Assembly: GCF_002921135.1 (NCBI RefSeq)
Contig: NZ_PQVJ01000006.1
Span: 140,685 to 204,684, forward strand
Direction of reading: 5' to 3'
DNA length: 64,000 bases
Source: Avibacterium gallinarum
GTDB taxonomy: Bacteria; Pseudomonadota; Gammaproteobacteria; Enterobacterales; Pasteurellaceae
Numbering within the stretch: the first letter of the stretch is position 1; each line of letters begins with the position of its first letter. The notes below the pieces were generated by a model that saw nothing but the letters and a program-made list of their open reading frames with translations, made no database searches and was not told the DNA's origin. The translations under genes were made by a program, and so were the position numbers. Below, piece after piece: positions 1-8,510 of the stretch.

Positions 1-166
1 AGGCACAGTGTTTAATTGGCTGGTGAAAGATTTTACCATGATCTTTTCCACCTTCTCGATTATCGCCGCGCTGCTCTGCTCAAGCTTAATTGGCGTGATT
101 TTTGGCTATATGCCAGCAAAAAATGCTTCGCAATTAAATCCAATTACCGCTTTAGCTCAGGAATAG
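1..166 (+). CDS. macB: MacB-type ABC transporter permease/ATPase, C-terminal fragment
   Basis: Only the last 54 codons lie in the window; the reading frame begins at base 2 and stops at 164-166. The peptide has a hydrophobic segment (around FSIIAALLCSSLIGVIFGY) and then the FtsX/MacB-type ending MPAKNASQLNPITALAQE, which matches the usual C-terminal 'P..A..L.P..AL' signature. MacB is the inner-membrane component of the MacAB-TolC tripartite efflux pump. The next gene downstream, an outer-membrane channel, supports this assignment. The N-terminal ATPase domain is outside the window, so a related MacB-like transporter cannot be excluded. Confidence 0.75.
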   Translation, partial: GTVFNWLVKDFTMIFSTFSIIAALLCSSLIGVIFGYMPAKNASQLNPITALAQE

Positions 167-258
167 TTTTTTGATAAAATTTCAACAATCAGGCAATAAA
201 AAATCGGCAAAATTACACCGCACTTTATTTGCCTACGATTTTATTTAATAAGGAAAAA

Positions 259-1632
259 ATGATGTTAAAACAATCCAAACTCTCACTTGCTATTGGCTTG
301 TCTGTGTTGTTAGCTGGCTGTGCGAATCTTGACGATTCTTACAAAGCATCACAACAAGATTTCCAACAATATGAAGAATTAACCAAACAATACAACATTC
401 AAGAAAATTGGTGGACGCTGTATAAAGATCCGCAACTAAATCAGTTAGTTGAACAAGCCTTGGAAAATAACAAAGATTTAGCCAAAGCAGCCATTGCTGT
501 AAATACGGCGCTTTATAACGCGAATTTAATCGGCGCAAATTTAGTACCAAATTTCAGTGGTTCGGTATCTTCTTCAGCTAACAAAAATATTCACGATGGC
601 GGCTCTTCCGTGATTAGCCACGGTGGTGCATTAAACGTGAGTTACACCCTAGATTTATGGCGTCGTTTAGCTGATTCAGCTTCTGCCGCAGAATGGCGAC
701 ACGCTGCTAGCGAACAAGATCTTGAAGCGGCGCGCATTTCATTAATCAACTCTGTAATCTTAACCTACTATCAACTTGGTTACTTAAATGATGCGATTAG
801 TACCGTGAATAAAACCATCAATTACTATTCCGAAATTAACCGCATTATGCAAAATAAATTCCGCCAAGGCGTGGCAGATCGCGCAAGTTCCGATCAAGCG
901 CAACAAGCGGTTTTAACAGCGCGTAACAGCTTAATCAATTACCAAACGCAAAAGAAAACGGCAGAAGCCACCTTGCGTAACTTATTGAATTTAAAACCAA
1001 GTGATCCATTAAAAGTGAACTACCCGCATATTCTTAAAGTAAAAAATGTGGGGGTAAACCTTAATGTGCCTCTTTCTGCCATTGCCAATCGTCCAGACGT
1101 AAAAGGCTATCAATATCGCTTAAACAGCGCTTTCAAAGATGCCAAAGCAATGCAAAAAAGCTGGTTCCCAACCATTACCTTGGGCGGAAGTTTAGGTTCT
1201 AGCGGCAATAAAATTGACAACGCATTCAACACCCCTATCGCAGGCGGAACAGTCGGAATTAGCTTGCCATTCTTGAGCTGGAACACCGTGAAATGGAACG
1301 TAAAAATTTCAGAATCGGCTTATGATCTTGCACTTGTGAACTTTGAACAAAGCATCACCAAAGCCTTAAATGATATTGACACCAACTATTTTGCTTACAA
1401 CCAAGCGCGTCAAAACTTCGCCAACTTGCAGCAAACCTACAACTACAACAAACGCATCACGCAATATTACAAAAACCGCTATGATGCAGGCATTGCAGAA
1501 CTAAGAGAATGGTTAAACGCCGCAAGCACCGAACGCAACTCCGAGCTTTCCATTTTAAATGCAAAATACAACCTCATTCAAAGCGAAAACGCCGTATATA
1601 GCGCAATGGGCGGTTATTACTCTGTAAAATAA
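259..1632 (+). CDS. TolC/NodT-family outer membrane efflux lipoprotein
   Basis: About 457 residues, the usual size of RND/MacAB outer-membrane channel proteins. I place the start at ATG 259 (ATG 262 is equally possible) because AAGGA lies at 250-254; the longer TTG-initiated frame from 229 has no ribosome binding site. A lipoprotein signal ends in LLAGC, so the mature protein would begin at about Cys21. The rest shows two outer-membrane-factor halves rich in Asn, Gln and Ala, with the 'ANRPDV' signature near residue 280 that commonly opens the second repeat. It sits 92 bp after macB in the same direction and probably supplies the channel for that pump. The exact paralogue cannot be named from sequence. 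Confidence 0.85.
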   Translation: MMLKQSKLSLAIGLSVLLAGCANLDDSYKASQQDFQQYEELTKQYNIQENWWTLYKDPQLNQLVEQALENNKDLAKAAIAVNTALYNANLIGANLVPNFSGSVSSSANKNIHDGGSSVISHGGALNVSYTLDLWRRLADSASAAEWRHAASEQDLEAARISLINSVILTYYQLGYLNDAISTVNKTINYYSEINRIMQNKFRQGVADRASSDQAQQAVLTARNSLINYQTQKKTAEATLRNLLNLKPSDPLKVNYPHILKVKNVGVNLNVPLSAIANRPDVKGYQYRLNSAFKDAKAMQKSWFPTITLGGSLGSSGNKIDNAFNTPIAGGTVGISLPFLSWNTVKWNVKISESAYDLALVNFEQSITKALNDIDTNYFAYNQARQNFANLQQTYNYNKRITQYYKNRYDAGIAELREWLNAASTERNSELSILNAKYNLIQSENAVYSAMGGYYSVK

Positions 1633-1656
1633 TTATTATTGAGTAACAATTAAAAC

Positions 1657-1698
1657 AAAAGTGCGGTGAAAAAATCAGAAATTTTTTACCGCACTTTT
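1657..1698. terminator. Bidirectional terminator built from an inverted pair of uptake sequences
   Basis: AAAAGTGCGGT and ACCGCACTTTT form a long stem extended by complementary A/T tails, with a T-run on each side. It lies between the convergent efflux-channel and sulfatase genes and can serve both. Confidence 0.8.
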
Positions 1699-1722
1699 TC
1701 TTTTGGTTCTTATTTAGAAGAG

Positions 1723-3171
1723 TTAGATCTCATTAATAATACGATATACCCAGTTTTCTAATGGATCCTTATACTTCAGCATTTCTGCCCGCATTTCTTC
1801 TAACATTTCTTTTTTCACTTGCTGATATTCTGGGTCATAAAACAAATTATGTAACTCCTCAGGATCATTACGAATATCGTACAACTCTCCTACATCACTT
1901 GCATTGAAGACCAATTTATAATCTTTCCTACGCCACATTCTCTGTTCAAAATAAACAAAATGCCCTGCAAGTTGAGCTAATACCCCTTTACGAGCATTGG
2001 ATTTATTTTCTCGCAAAATAGGCAATAGGCTTTCGCCTTGGAAAGTTTCTGGAACAGCTTGCCCAGCAACATCAAACACAGTTGAAGTCAAATCGTGCAG
2101 ATAAACTAAATTATCGTCCACTTCATTGATACGTGAAGATTCAGGATCTTTAATAATCAGTGGAATATTGTAGGTGGTATCAAACATAAACTCACCTTTT
2201 TCAATCATTCTATGTGCTCCCATTGCATCACCATGATCTGCGGTAGCGACAATAAAACAATCTTGATAAAGATTATGTTTTTCAAGGAAGTCAAATAATT
2301 CACCGATAGCATCATCAATTAAGGTGATATACCCCCAGAATTTGGTGATCACTTCCTTCCAGCGTTCTTCACTTGCTTCCCACATTCCCCACATTTTAGA
2401 AATGGTACGATAATGGCCGGGTTTACCTTCTAAAGGTTTAAAGAAACTTTCATCAAGGACGACATCTTTTGGATCATACATTGAATAATAAGGCTCAGGA
2501 AAAATGCAAGGCGTATGCGGCCCCCAGAAATTAATCCAAGTAAAGAAAGGCTTATGCTCAGCAAGAGATTCCAAAATAAAACGTTTCGTTTCATCAATAA
2601 TAAAATAGGGAATTGTTTGTTCTTTTGTTCCTGAAAGTAAACCACATAATTCTTGCACTCTTAAATGCGGATTATCGCCAAAATAAGCTAGGCTGACTTC
2701 TGGCGTAGGGAAGCCTTTTTCTGCAAGCCATTCAGGGTAACGGTTTGGCTGAGTCGGCGCTTGATCAAACACTAAATTTTTATAAACGTGGCTGCCCGGA
2801 TAACCATATCCGTCAAAATTATGCCCTTTAATACCGTAATCTCTTGGAACAGATCTCGTACCAACGTGCCATTTTCCAGCAACATAACAATTATAGCCCT
2901 TCAGTTTTCCTATGTGCGGTTGTTCTGCCGGAATTTCTCCTGTTCCACCTTTTTCACCATTTCGAATAATGCCATGGGTAGAAGGCATTTGCCCTGTAAA
3001 AAGTGATGTTCTAGCAGGGCCACAAACTGAAGCTGGCGTGAAGGCATTATCAAAACGAACACCTTCTCTCGCTAAACGATCTAAATTCGGCGTTTTTACA
3101 ATCTTATGCCCATAAGTACCGAGCATATCTTTTCTAACTTGATCTAAAAGAATATAAATTACATTTTTCAT
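1723..3171 (-). CDS. Type I sulfatase (alkaline phosphatase superfamily)
   Basis: 482 residues. The N-terminus carries the metal-binding LLDQ (Asp10, Gln11), and Cys50 lies in the C-x-P-x-R motif (SVCGPARTSLFTG). In this family that Cys is converted to formylglycine, the catalytic nucleophile. A second metal-site segment, ATADHGDAMGAH, lies near residue 310. No signal peptide is visible, so the enzyme is probably cytoplasmic and acts on an imported sulfated substrate. It starts 3 bp after the stop of the symporter gene and must be translated from the same mRNA. The pairing resembles the E. coli yidK-yidJ arrangement. The substrate is unknown, and no maturase gene is in the window. Confidence 0.87.
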   Translation of the reverse strand: MKNVIYILLDQVRKDMLGTYGHKIVKTPNLDRLAREGVRFDNAFTPASVCGPARTSLFTGQMPSTHGIIRNGEKGGTGEIPAEQPHIGKLKGYNCYVAGKWHVGTRSVPRDYGIKGHNFDGYGYPGSHVYKNLVFDQAPTQPNRYPEWLAEKGFPTPEVSLAYFGDNPHLRVQELCGLLSGTKEQTIPYFIIDETKRFILESLAEHKPFFTWINFWGPHTPCIFPEPYYSMYDPKDVVLDESFFKPLEGKPGHYRTISKMWGMWEASEERWKEVITKFWGYITLIDDAIGELFDFLEKHNLYQDCFIVATADHGDAMGAHRMIEKGEFMFDTTYNIPLIIKDPESSRINEVDDNLVYLHDLTSTVFDVAGQAVPETFQGESLLPILRENKSNARKGVLAQLAGHFVYFEQRMWRRKDYKLVFNASDVGELYDIRNDPEELHNLFYDPEYQQVKKEMLEEMRAEMLKYKDPLENWVYRIINEI

Positions 3172-3174
3172 TAG

Positions 3175-4860
3175 TTACACCTTTTTCTTATTTCGACCAA
3201 TTACCACAAATAAAATCACTTGAAGAATTGCGTAAGCAGCAAGTACCCAAAGTGGTTTACCATTTTCTGAAGCAAGTCCAATTGGAGAAAGTAACGCATA
3301 AAGAGAAACTAAACCTAATGCAAGTGATGCCACAGTGATATTAACATATTCCCAGTTGCTTAAATCTACATTGCTTTGGTTCGATACGTTATCAACATAA
3401 GGTGTTTTTCTGCGTAAGAACGAACCTAATACTAGCATTAATACGACATCAAAAACGAATAGTGCAGCCATTACATACACAAAATTCACTTTTACATTAA
3501 ATACCCAAACAATAAGGAAATATAAAATAACATGTACCAATAAGGCAATACGCTCTGCTAGTCCCGATACAGTTTTATTGAATAATCCCACTGCAAATAG
3601 AGCAACAATAGGAATATTCACAAAACCTGCAAAACGTTTAGTCAGTAAGAAAATGCCATCTGTACCAAACATAAGCAATGGTCCAATAATGATGGTGATA
3701 ACTGCCATGACTGCCGAGACTTTTTTCGCATAAACAATTAATTCAGTTTCACTAAAGGTTCTTTTGGTTAGTGAAGGCAATAAGTCTTTACAATAAATTG
3801 TTGCTGCTGAATTTAAGAATGAATTGAATGTACTTAAAATTGCACCAAATAAAGCCGCAATAAAGAAGCCTTGTAGGACTGTTGGCAAAACGCGATTAAC
3901 TAATTCAGGATAAGATAAATCAATTGGATTTAGTCCTTCACCTAAAATATGGAAACTCAGTAACCCCGGTAAATTAAGAATAATCGGCAATAAGAGCAAG
4001 AAAAGCGCAGCAATTAAAATCCCTTTTTGCCCCGCTTTTAAATCTTTCGCACCTAATGCACGTTGCACAATCGCTTGATTGGTTGTCCAATAGAAAAAGT
4101 TTACGATCAAAATCCCCGTAAACATTGCTGGCCAAGGTACAGCATCTGTCGCACTACCAATAGCATTAAATTTTTCAACGTGCGTTGTGCCAATAATATG
4201 CAAACCTTCCATAAAACTGCCATTGCCTAAATAAATTAAGGCAAAAATTGGTACTAGAATAGCCCCAATGACCAAAATAATAGCATTCGCAGTATCTGAT
4301 ACTGCCACCGCTTTTAAACCACCAAAAATAGCATAAATCGCACCAATAACACCTATCGCCATTACGGTGTAAACAATGGATTCACCATAGCTAATTCCAA
4401 ATACGGTTTCCAAATTGAAGATTTTATTGAAGGCAATTGCCCCTGTATAAAGTGCGGTGGGAATAACGATAAATAAATAGAATACTAAAAATAACCCAGA
4501 CATTATTAAGCGTGTTTGACGATCAAAACGGCTTTCAAAGAATTCTGGAATTGTCGTGTAGCCATTACGAATATATTTCGGTAATAAATACAAAGCCAAA
4601 AAACAAAGCGGAATGACTGATTGAACCGTCCAAGCAATAATAGAAAAATTGCCTTTATAGGAATTGGCATTGACACCAATTAATTGTTCAGTAGAAAGTG
4701 AAGTTAATACCATTGAACACCCAATAACAACTGCACTCAACCCTCGTCCTGCAAGAAAATATCCTTTAGCTGTTGATAAATCATCATTTCTGGTTTTCCG
4801 CCAAGAAATCCAAGCCACAAAGCCAGTGACAATAATAAAACTGAAAACTGTCAGAAACAT
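3175..4860 (-). CDS. Sodium:solute symporter (SSS/SGLT family), YidK-like
   Basis: 561 residues with about 14 hydrophobic segments and the SGLT-type signatures YFLAGRGL and SLSTEQL near residues 35-60. From memory it resembles E. coli YidK closely through the segment ending [21 protein letters not shown] choose ATG 4860, not GTG 4863, because GGAGG then sits 5 nt upstream. It is the first gene of a two-gene operon with the sulfatase and likely imports the sulfated sugar or related solute that the sulfatase acts on (inference). A CRP site and a separate palindrome lie upstream. It has a single USS near 4447. Confidence 0.88.
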   Translation of the reverse strand: MFLTVFSFIIVTGFVAWISWRKTRNDDLSTAKGYFLAGRGLSAVVIGCSMVLTSLSTEQLIGVNANSYKGNFSIIAWTVQSVIPLCFLALYLLPKYIRNGYTTIPEFFESRFDRQTRLIMSGLFLVFYLFIVIPTALYTGAIAFNKIFNLETVFGISYGESIVYTVMAIGVIGAIYAIFGGLKAVAVSDTANAIILVIGAILVPIFALIYLGNGSFMEGLHIIGTTHVEKFNAIGSATDAVPWPAMFTGILIVNFFYWTTNQAIVQRALGAKDLKAGQKGILIAALFLLLLPIILNLPGLLSFHILGEGLNPIDLSYPELVNRVLPTVLQGFFIAALFGAILSTFNSFLNSAATIYCKDLLPSLTKRTFSETELIVYAKKVSAVMAVITIIIGPLLMFGTDGIFLLTKRFAGFVNIPIVALFAVGLFNKTVSGLAERIALLVHVILYFLIVWVFNVKVNFVYVMAALFVFDVVLMLVLGSFLRRKTPYVDNVSNQSNVDLSNWEYVNITVASLALGLVSLYALLSPIGLASENGKPLWVLAAYAILQVILFVVIGRNKKKV

Positions 4861-4922
4861 CACTTCCTCCCTATTAGCAGATTAAACTCATAATGAGATT
4901 AGTCTATTTATAATAAAGTGCC

Positions 4923-4938
4923 TATGACAGTAGTCATA
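4923..4938. promoter_or_regulatory. Palindromic operator candidate upstream of the symporter-sulfatase operon
   Basis: TATGAC-AGTA-GTCATA is a perfect 6+4+6 inverted repeat. It lies between the CRP site and the A/T-rich -10-like TATTATAAA (minus strand, about 4907-4916), where it would overlap the -35 region. The binding protein is unknown. Confidence 0.45.
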
Positions 4939-4945
4939 CTTTGGC

Positions 4946-4961
4946 TGTGATATTGATCACA
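4946..4961. promoter_or_regulatory. CRP-cAMP binding site
   Basis: TGTGA-TATTGA-TCACA matches both CRP half-sites exactly. It lies about 90 bp upstream of the symporter start. The neighbouring lpdA has its own terminator in between, so the site should control the symporter-sulfatase operon as catabolite activation. Confidence 0.85.
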
Positions 4962-5008
4962 AATCTTTCAGTTTAATTAGAATTAAATAAACATTCTTTT
5001 TCGCATAA

Positions 5009-5034
5009 AAAAGCCTTTCATCAGAAAGGCTTTT
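5009..5034 (-). terminator. Terminator of the pyruvate dehydrogenase operon
   Basis: AAAAGCCTTTC-atca-GAAAGGCTTTT, followed on the minus strand by a T-run, just after the lpdA stop. Confidence 0.85.
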
Positions 5035-5051
5035 GAGGGTAACTTAGAAAA

Positions 5052-6476
5052 CTATTTTTTCTTTTTCGCTTTTGGATTTGGTAAGTCGGTGATTGAACCT
5101 TCAAACACTTCTGCCGCTAAGCCTACAGATTCGTGTAAGGTTGGGTGAGCGTGGATAGTTAATGCAAGATCTTCTGCATCACAACCTATTTCAATGGCAA
5201 GACCAATTTCACCTAGCAATTCACCACCGTTTGTTCCTACGATCGCACCACCGATAATGCGGTGAGTGTCTTTATCGAAGATCAATTTGGTTAAACCATC
5301 TGCACAGTCAGAGGCGATCGCACGACCTGAGGCTGCCCAAGGGAATTTCGCCACTTCGTAGTTAATGCCTTCGGCTTTACATTCTTTCTCGGTTTTACCT
5401 ACCCAAGCTACTTCTGGCTCAGTATATGCGATAGATGGAATCACTTTCGGATCGAAATAGTGTTTTTGTCCTGCGATAACTTCTGCTGCAACGTGGCCTT
5501 CGTGTACGCCTTTGTGAGCAAGCATTGGTTGTCCCACAATATCACCAATCGCGAAGATGTGTGGTACGTTGGTACGCATTTGTTTATCTGTATGGATAAA
5601 GCCGCGATCGTCCACTTCTACGCCTGCGACATTAGCATCGATCAATTTACCATTTGGTGTACGACCGATCGCCACTAATACAGCATCATAACGGCGTGTT
5701 TCGTTCGCTGCTTTGCCTTCCATTGAGACATAAATACCGTCTTCTTTCGCTTCAACTGCGGTTACTTTGGTTTCAAGTAATAAGTTGAATTTCTTCTCGA
5801 TACGTTTAGTGTAGATTTGAACAATATCTTTATCCGCTGCTGGGATCACTTGATCAAACATTTCTACTACGTCAATGTTAGAACCGAGTGCGTGATATAC
5901 CGTACCCATTTCAAGACCGATAATACCACCGCCCATAATTAATAGGTTTTTCGGCACTTCTTTTAATTTAAGTGCGTCTGTTGAATCCCAAATGCGTGGA
6001 TCTTCGTGTGGGATAAATGGTAATTGAATTGGGCGTGAACCTGCTGCGATAATAGCATTATCAAAATGAATGGTGGTTTCCCCTTCATCGCCTGCAACGA
6101 TAATGGTGTTAGGGCCTGAGAATTTACCGTAACCGTTTACCACTTGCACTTTACGCATTTTAGCCATTCCAGCTAAGCCGCCGGTTAATTGGTTGATTAC
6201 TTTTTCTTTCCAACCACGGATTTTGTCAATGTCAGTTTGTGGTTCGCCAAATACGATACCGTGTTCTGCTAAAGATTTTGCTTCTTCAATCACTTTGGCA
6301 ACGTGTAATAAGGCTTTAGATGGGATACAACCCACGTTCAAGCACACCCCTCCAAGGGTTGAATAACGTTCAACGATCACCGTATCTAAACCTAAATCCG
6401 CACAACGGAATGCCGCCGAATAACCTGCGGGGCCTGCACCAAGTACAACAACTTGTGTTTTAATCTCTTTATTCAT
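5052..6476 (-). CDS. lpdA: Dihydrolipoamide dehydrogenase (E3)
   Basis: 474 residues, full length. The FAD-binding GAGPAG is at residues 13-18 and the redox disulfide C45-LNVG-C50 lies in GGVCLNVGCIPSK. A NAD-binding GGGIIGLEMG follows in the middle, and the C-terminal HAHPTLHE supplies the catalytic His-Glu pair. It reoxidises the lipoyl groups of the pyruvate (and 2-oxoglutarate) dehydrogenase complexes and passes electrons to NAD+. It is the last gene of aceE-aceF-lpdA, 84 bp behind aceF, and a hairpin at 6527-6554 in that gap may set its relative expression. The Lys-rich tail KAKKKK is normal for enterobacterial-type E3. Confidence 0.97.
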   Translation of the reverse strand: MNKEIKTQVVVLGAGPAGYSAAFRCADLGLDTVIVERYSTLGGVCLNVGCIPSKALLHVAKVIEEAKSLAEHGIVFGEPQTDIDKIRGWKEKVINQLTGGLAGMAKMRKVQVVNGYGKFSGPNTIIVAGDEGETTIHFDNAIIAAGSRPIQLPFIPHEDPRIWDSTDALKLKEVPKNLLIMGGGIIGLEMGTVYHALGSNIDVVEMFDQVIPAADKDIVQIYTKRIEKKFNLLLETKVTAVEAKEDGIYVSMEGKAANETRRYDAVLVAIGRTPNGKLIDANVAGVEVDDRGFIHTDKQMRTNVPHIFAIGDIVGQPMLAHKGVHEGHVAAEVIAGQKHYFDPKVIPSIAYTEPEVAWVGKTEKECKAEGINYEVAKFPWAASGRAIASDCADGLTKLIFDKDTHRIIGGAIVGTNGGELLGEIGLAIEIGCDAEDLALTIHAHPTLHESVGLAAEVFEGSITDLPNPKAKKKK

Positions 6477-6526
6477 TTTCTACCTCGTTAAATTCTTGCG
6501 GTTTTTACACCGCACTTTAACTAAAC

Positions 6527-6554
6527 AGCGTTTCCCATTTTAATGAGAAACGCT
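6527..6554 (-). other. Intercistronic hairpin between aceF and lpdA
   Basis: AGCGTTTC and GAAACGCT form a perfect 8-bp stem with a 12-nt loop. On the mRNA strand it is not followed by a clear U-run, so it looks more like a processing or stability element, or a weak attenuator, than a full terminator. Confidence 0.55.
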
Positions 6555-6560
6555 AAGGAA

Positions 6561-8459
6561 TTACATTACTAAACGACGAAGATCGCTTAATACACCATTG
6601 ATGAAGGTGATAAATCTTGCACCGTCTGCCCCATCAATCACGCGGTGATCGTAAGAGAGCGATAATGGTAACATCAAGCGTGGAGTAAATTCTTTGCCGT
6701 TCCATACTGGTGTCATTTCAGATTTAGATACACCTAAAATCGCCACTTCTGGGGCATTCACGATTGGGGTAAATTGTGTACCACCAATACCGCCTAGGCT
6801 TGAAATGGTGAAACAACCACCTTGCATATCAGATGCAGTTAATTTACCTGCACGCGCTTTTTTCGAGATTTCGGCTAATTCACGTGAAAGCTCGATGATG
6901 CCTTTTTTGTTTACATCTTTAAATACAGGCACAACTAAACCGTTTGGTGTATCTACCGCTACGCCAATGTTGATGTATTTTTTCAAGATCAAGCTTTGTG
7001 CATCTTCAGATAATGAGCTATTAAAGCGTGGGTAAGCTTCTAAGGCTTTCGCTACCGCTTTCATAATGAATACAAGTGGGGTGATTTTTACATCAAGTTT
7101 TTGTTTTTCCGCAAGCACATTTTGCTCTTTACGGAATTGCTCTAAATCTGTGATGTCTGCTTTATCCCATTGTGTCACGTGTGGAATCATTACCCAGTTA
7201 CGGTGTAAGTTCGCACCAGAGATTTTTTGGATACGGCCTAATTCAACTTGTTCTACTTCACCGAATTTGCTGAAGTCCACTTTCGGCCAAGGGAGTAAGC
7301 CTAAACCTGCACCATTCGCTGCGCCTGTTGATGCTGCGGATACAGAACCACTTTCAACGGCTTTCACTGCGGCTTTCACATAGGCTTGAACGTCTTCTTT
7401 CAGGATACGACCTTTACGGCCTGTTCCTTTCACTTTATCTAGGTTTACCCCAAACTCACGAGCTAAACGGCGAACCACAGGGGTTGCGTGAGCAAAACTT
7501 GCACTTGCTGTAACTTCTGCTTGGTTAGCAGGCTGCGCTGATTGTGCTGGCGCAGCAGGTGCTGCCGCTTGAGTTTGTGCAGGTGCTGTCGCTGCTGGTT
7601 GAGTCGCTGGGGCTGCTGCAGGTGCTGAACCCGCTACTTCAAAACGCATAATTAATGAACCAGTTGAAACTTTATCCCCTGATTTCACTAAGATTTCTTT
7701 CACTACACCGGCAAATGGTGCAGGAACTTCCATTGAAGCTTTATCGCCTTCAACAGTGATTAATGATTGCTCTTCAGAAACGCTATCGCCCACAGCAACC
7801 ATAATTTCAGTCACGTTTACTTCATCACCGCCAATATCTGGAACGTGAACATCTTGCACGCCACCTGATACTGCTGCAGGTGCTGCTGGTGCTTCTGCCA
7901 CTGGCTGAGCTGCAGGAGCAGAGGCGGAAATGGTTTCAAATTTCATTACTAATGAACCTGTTGAAACCTTATCACCCACCTTAATGAGAATTTCTTTTAC
8001 CACACCAGCCACAGGCGCAGGCACTTCCATAGAGGCTTTATCGCCTTCTACGTTTAAGATAGATTGTTCTTCTGCAACGCTATCACCTACGTTTACTAAA
8101 ATTTCAGTTACGTTTACTTCATCGCCACCGATATCTGGAACGTGAATTTCAATCACAGAACCACCCGCACTTTGCGGTGCTGCTGGTGCTGCAGCTTTTT
8201 CTTCAGCGGCAGGTGCTGGTGCAGCTGCTGCCCCTTCTAAAATAAACATTGGCGTACCCGTTGAAACTTTATCGCCAACTTTTACTAATACTTCTTTAAT
8301 GACGCCCGCTTCTGGAGAAGGCACTTCCATTGATGCTTTATCGCCTTCAACATTAATTACTGATTGATCAATTTCAACCGTATCACCAGCTTTTACCATC
8401 ACTTCGGTAACGGTTACTTCATCGCCACCAATATCTGGAATTTGAATTTCTTTAGCCAT
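6561..8459 (-). CDS. aceF: Dihydrolipoamide acetyltransferase (E2 of pyruvate dehydrogenase)
   Basis: 632 residues. Three N-terminal lipoyl domains are visible as near-repeats, each with the [10 protein letters not shown] motif; the first modified Lys is residue 41. Ala/Pro-rich flexible linkers separate them. A peripheral subunit-binding domain follows ([22 protein letters not shown] region), then the catalytic domain with [12 protein letters not shown] near residue 603, including the active-site His and Asp. It transfers acetyl groups from lipoamide to CoA and forms the complex core. Gene order and the 51-bp gap to aceE indicate one operon. The three-lipoyl architecture is the same as in E. 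coli. Confidence 0.97.
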   Translation of the reverse strand: MAKEIQIPDIGGDEVTVTEVMVKAGDTVEIDQSVINVEGDKASMEVPSPEAGVIKEVLVKVGDKVSTGTPMFILEGAAAAPAPAAEEKAAAPAAPQSAGGSVIEIHVPDIGGDEVNVTEILVNVGDSVAEEQSILNVEGDKASMEVPAPVAGVVKEILIKVGDKVSTGSLVMKFETISASAPAAQPVAEAPAAPAAVSGGVQDVHVPDIGGDEVNVTEIMVAVGDSVSEEQSLITVEGDKASMEVPAPFAGVVKEILVKSGDKVSTGSLIMRFEVAGSAPAAAPATQPAATAPAQTQAAAPAAPAQSAQPANQAEVTASASFAHATPVVRRLAREFGVNLDKVKGTGRKGRILKEDVQAYVKAAVKAVESGSVSAASTGAANGAGLGLLPWPKVDFSKFGEVEQVELGRIQKISGANLHRNWVMIPHVTQWDKADITDLEQFRKEQNVLAEKQKLDVKITPLVFIMKAVAKALEAYPRFNSSLSEDAQSLILKKYINIGVAVDTPNGLVVPVFKDVNKKGIIELSRELAEISKKARAGKLTASDMQGGCFTISSLGGIGGTQFTPIVNAPEVAILGVSKSEMTPVWNGKEFTPRLMLPLSLSYDHRVIDGADGARFITFINGVLSDLRRLVM

Positions 8460-8510
8460 TTTCTTTTTTCCTCAAAACTCCCCCTACTAAAGCAAGGGGA
8501 GCGATGTTAA

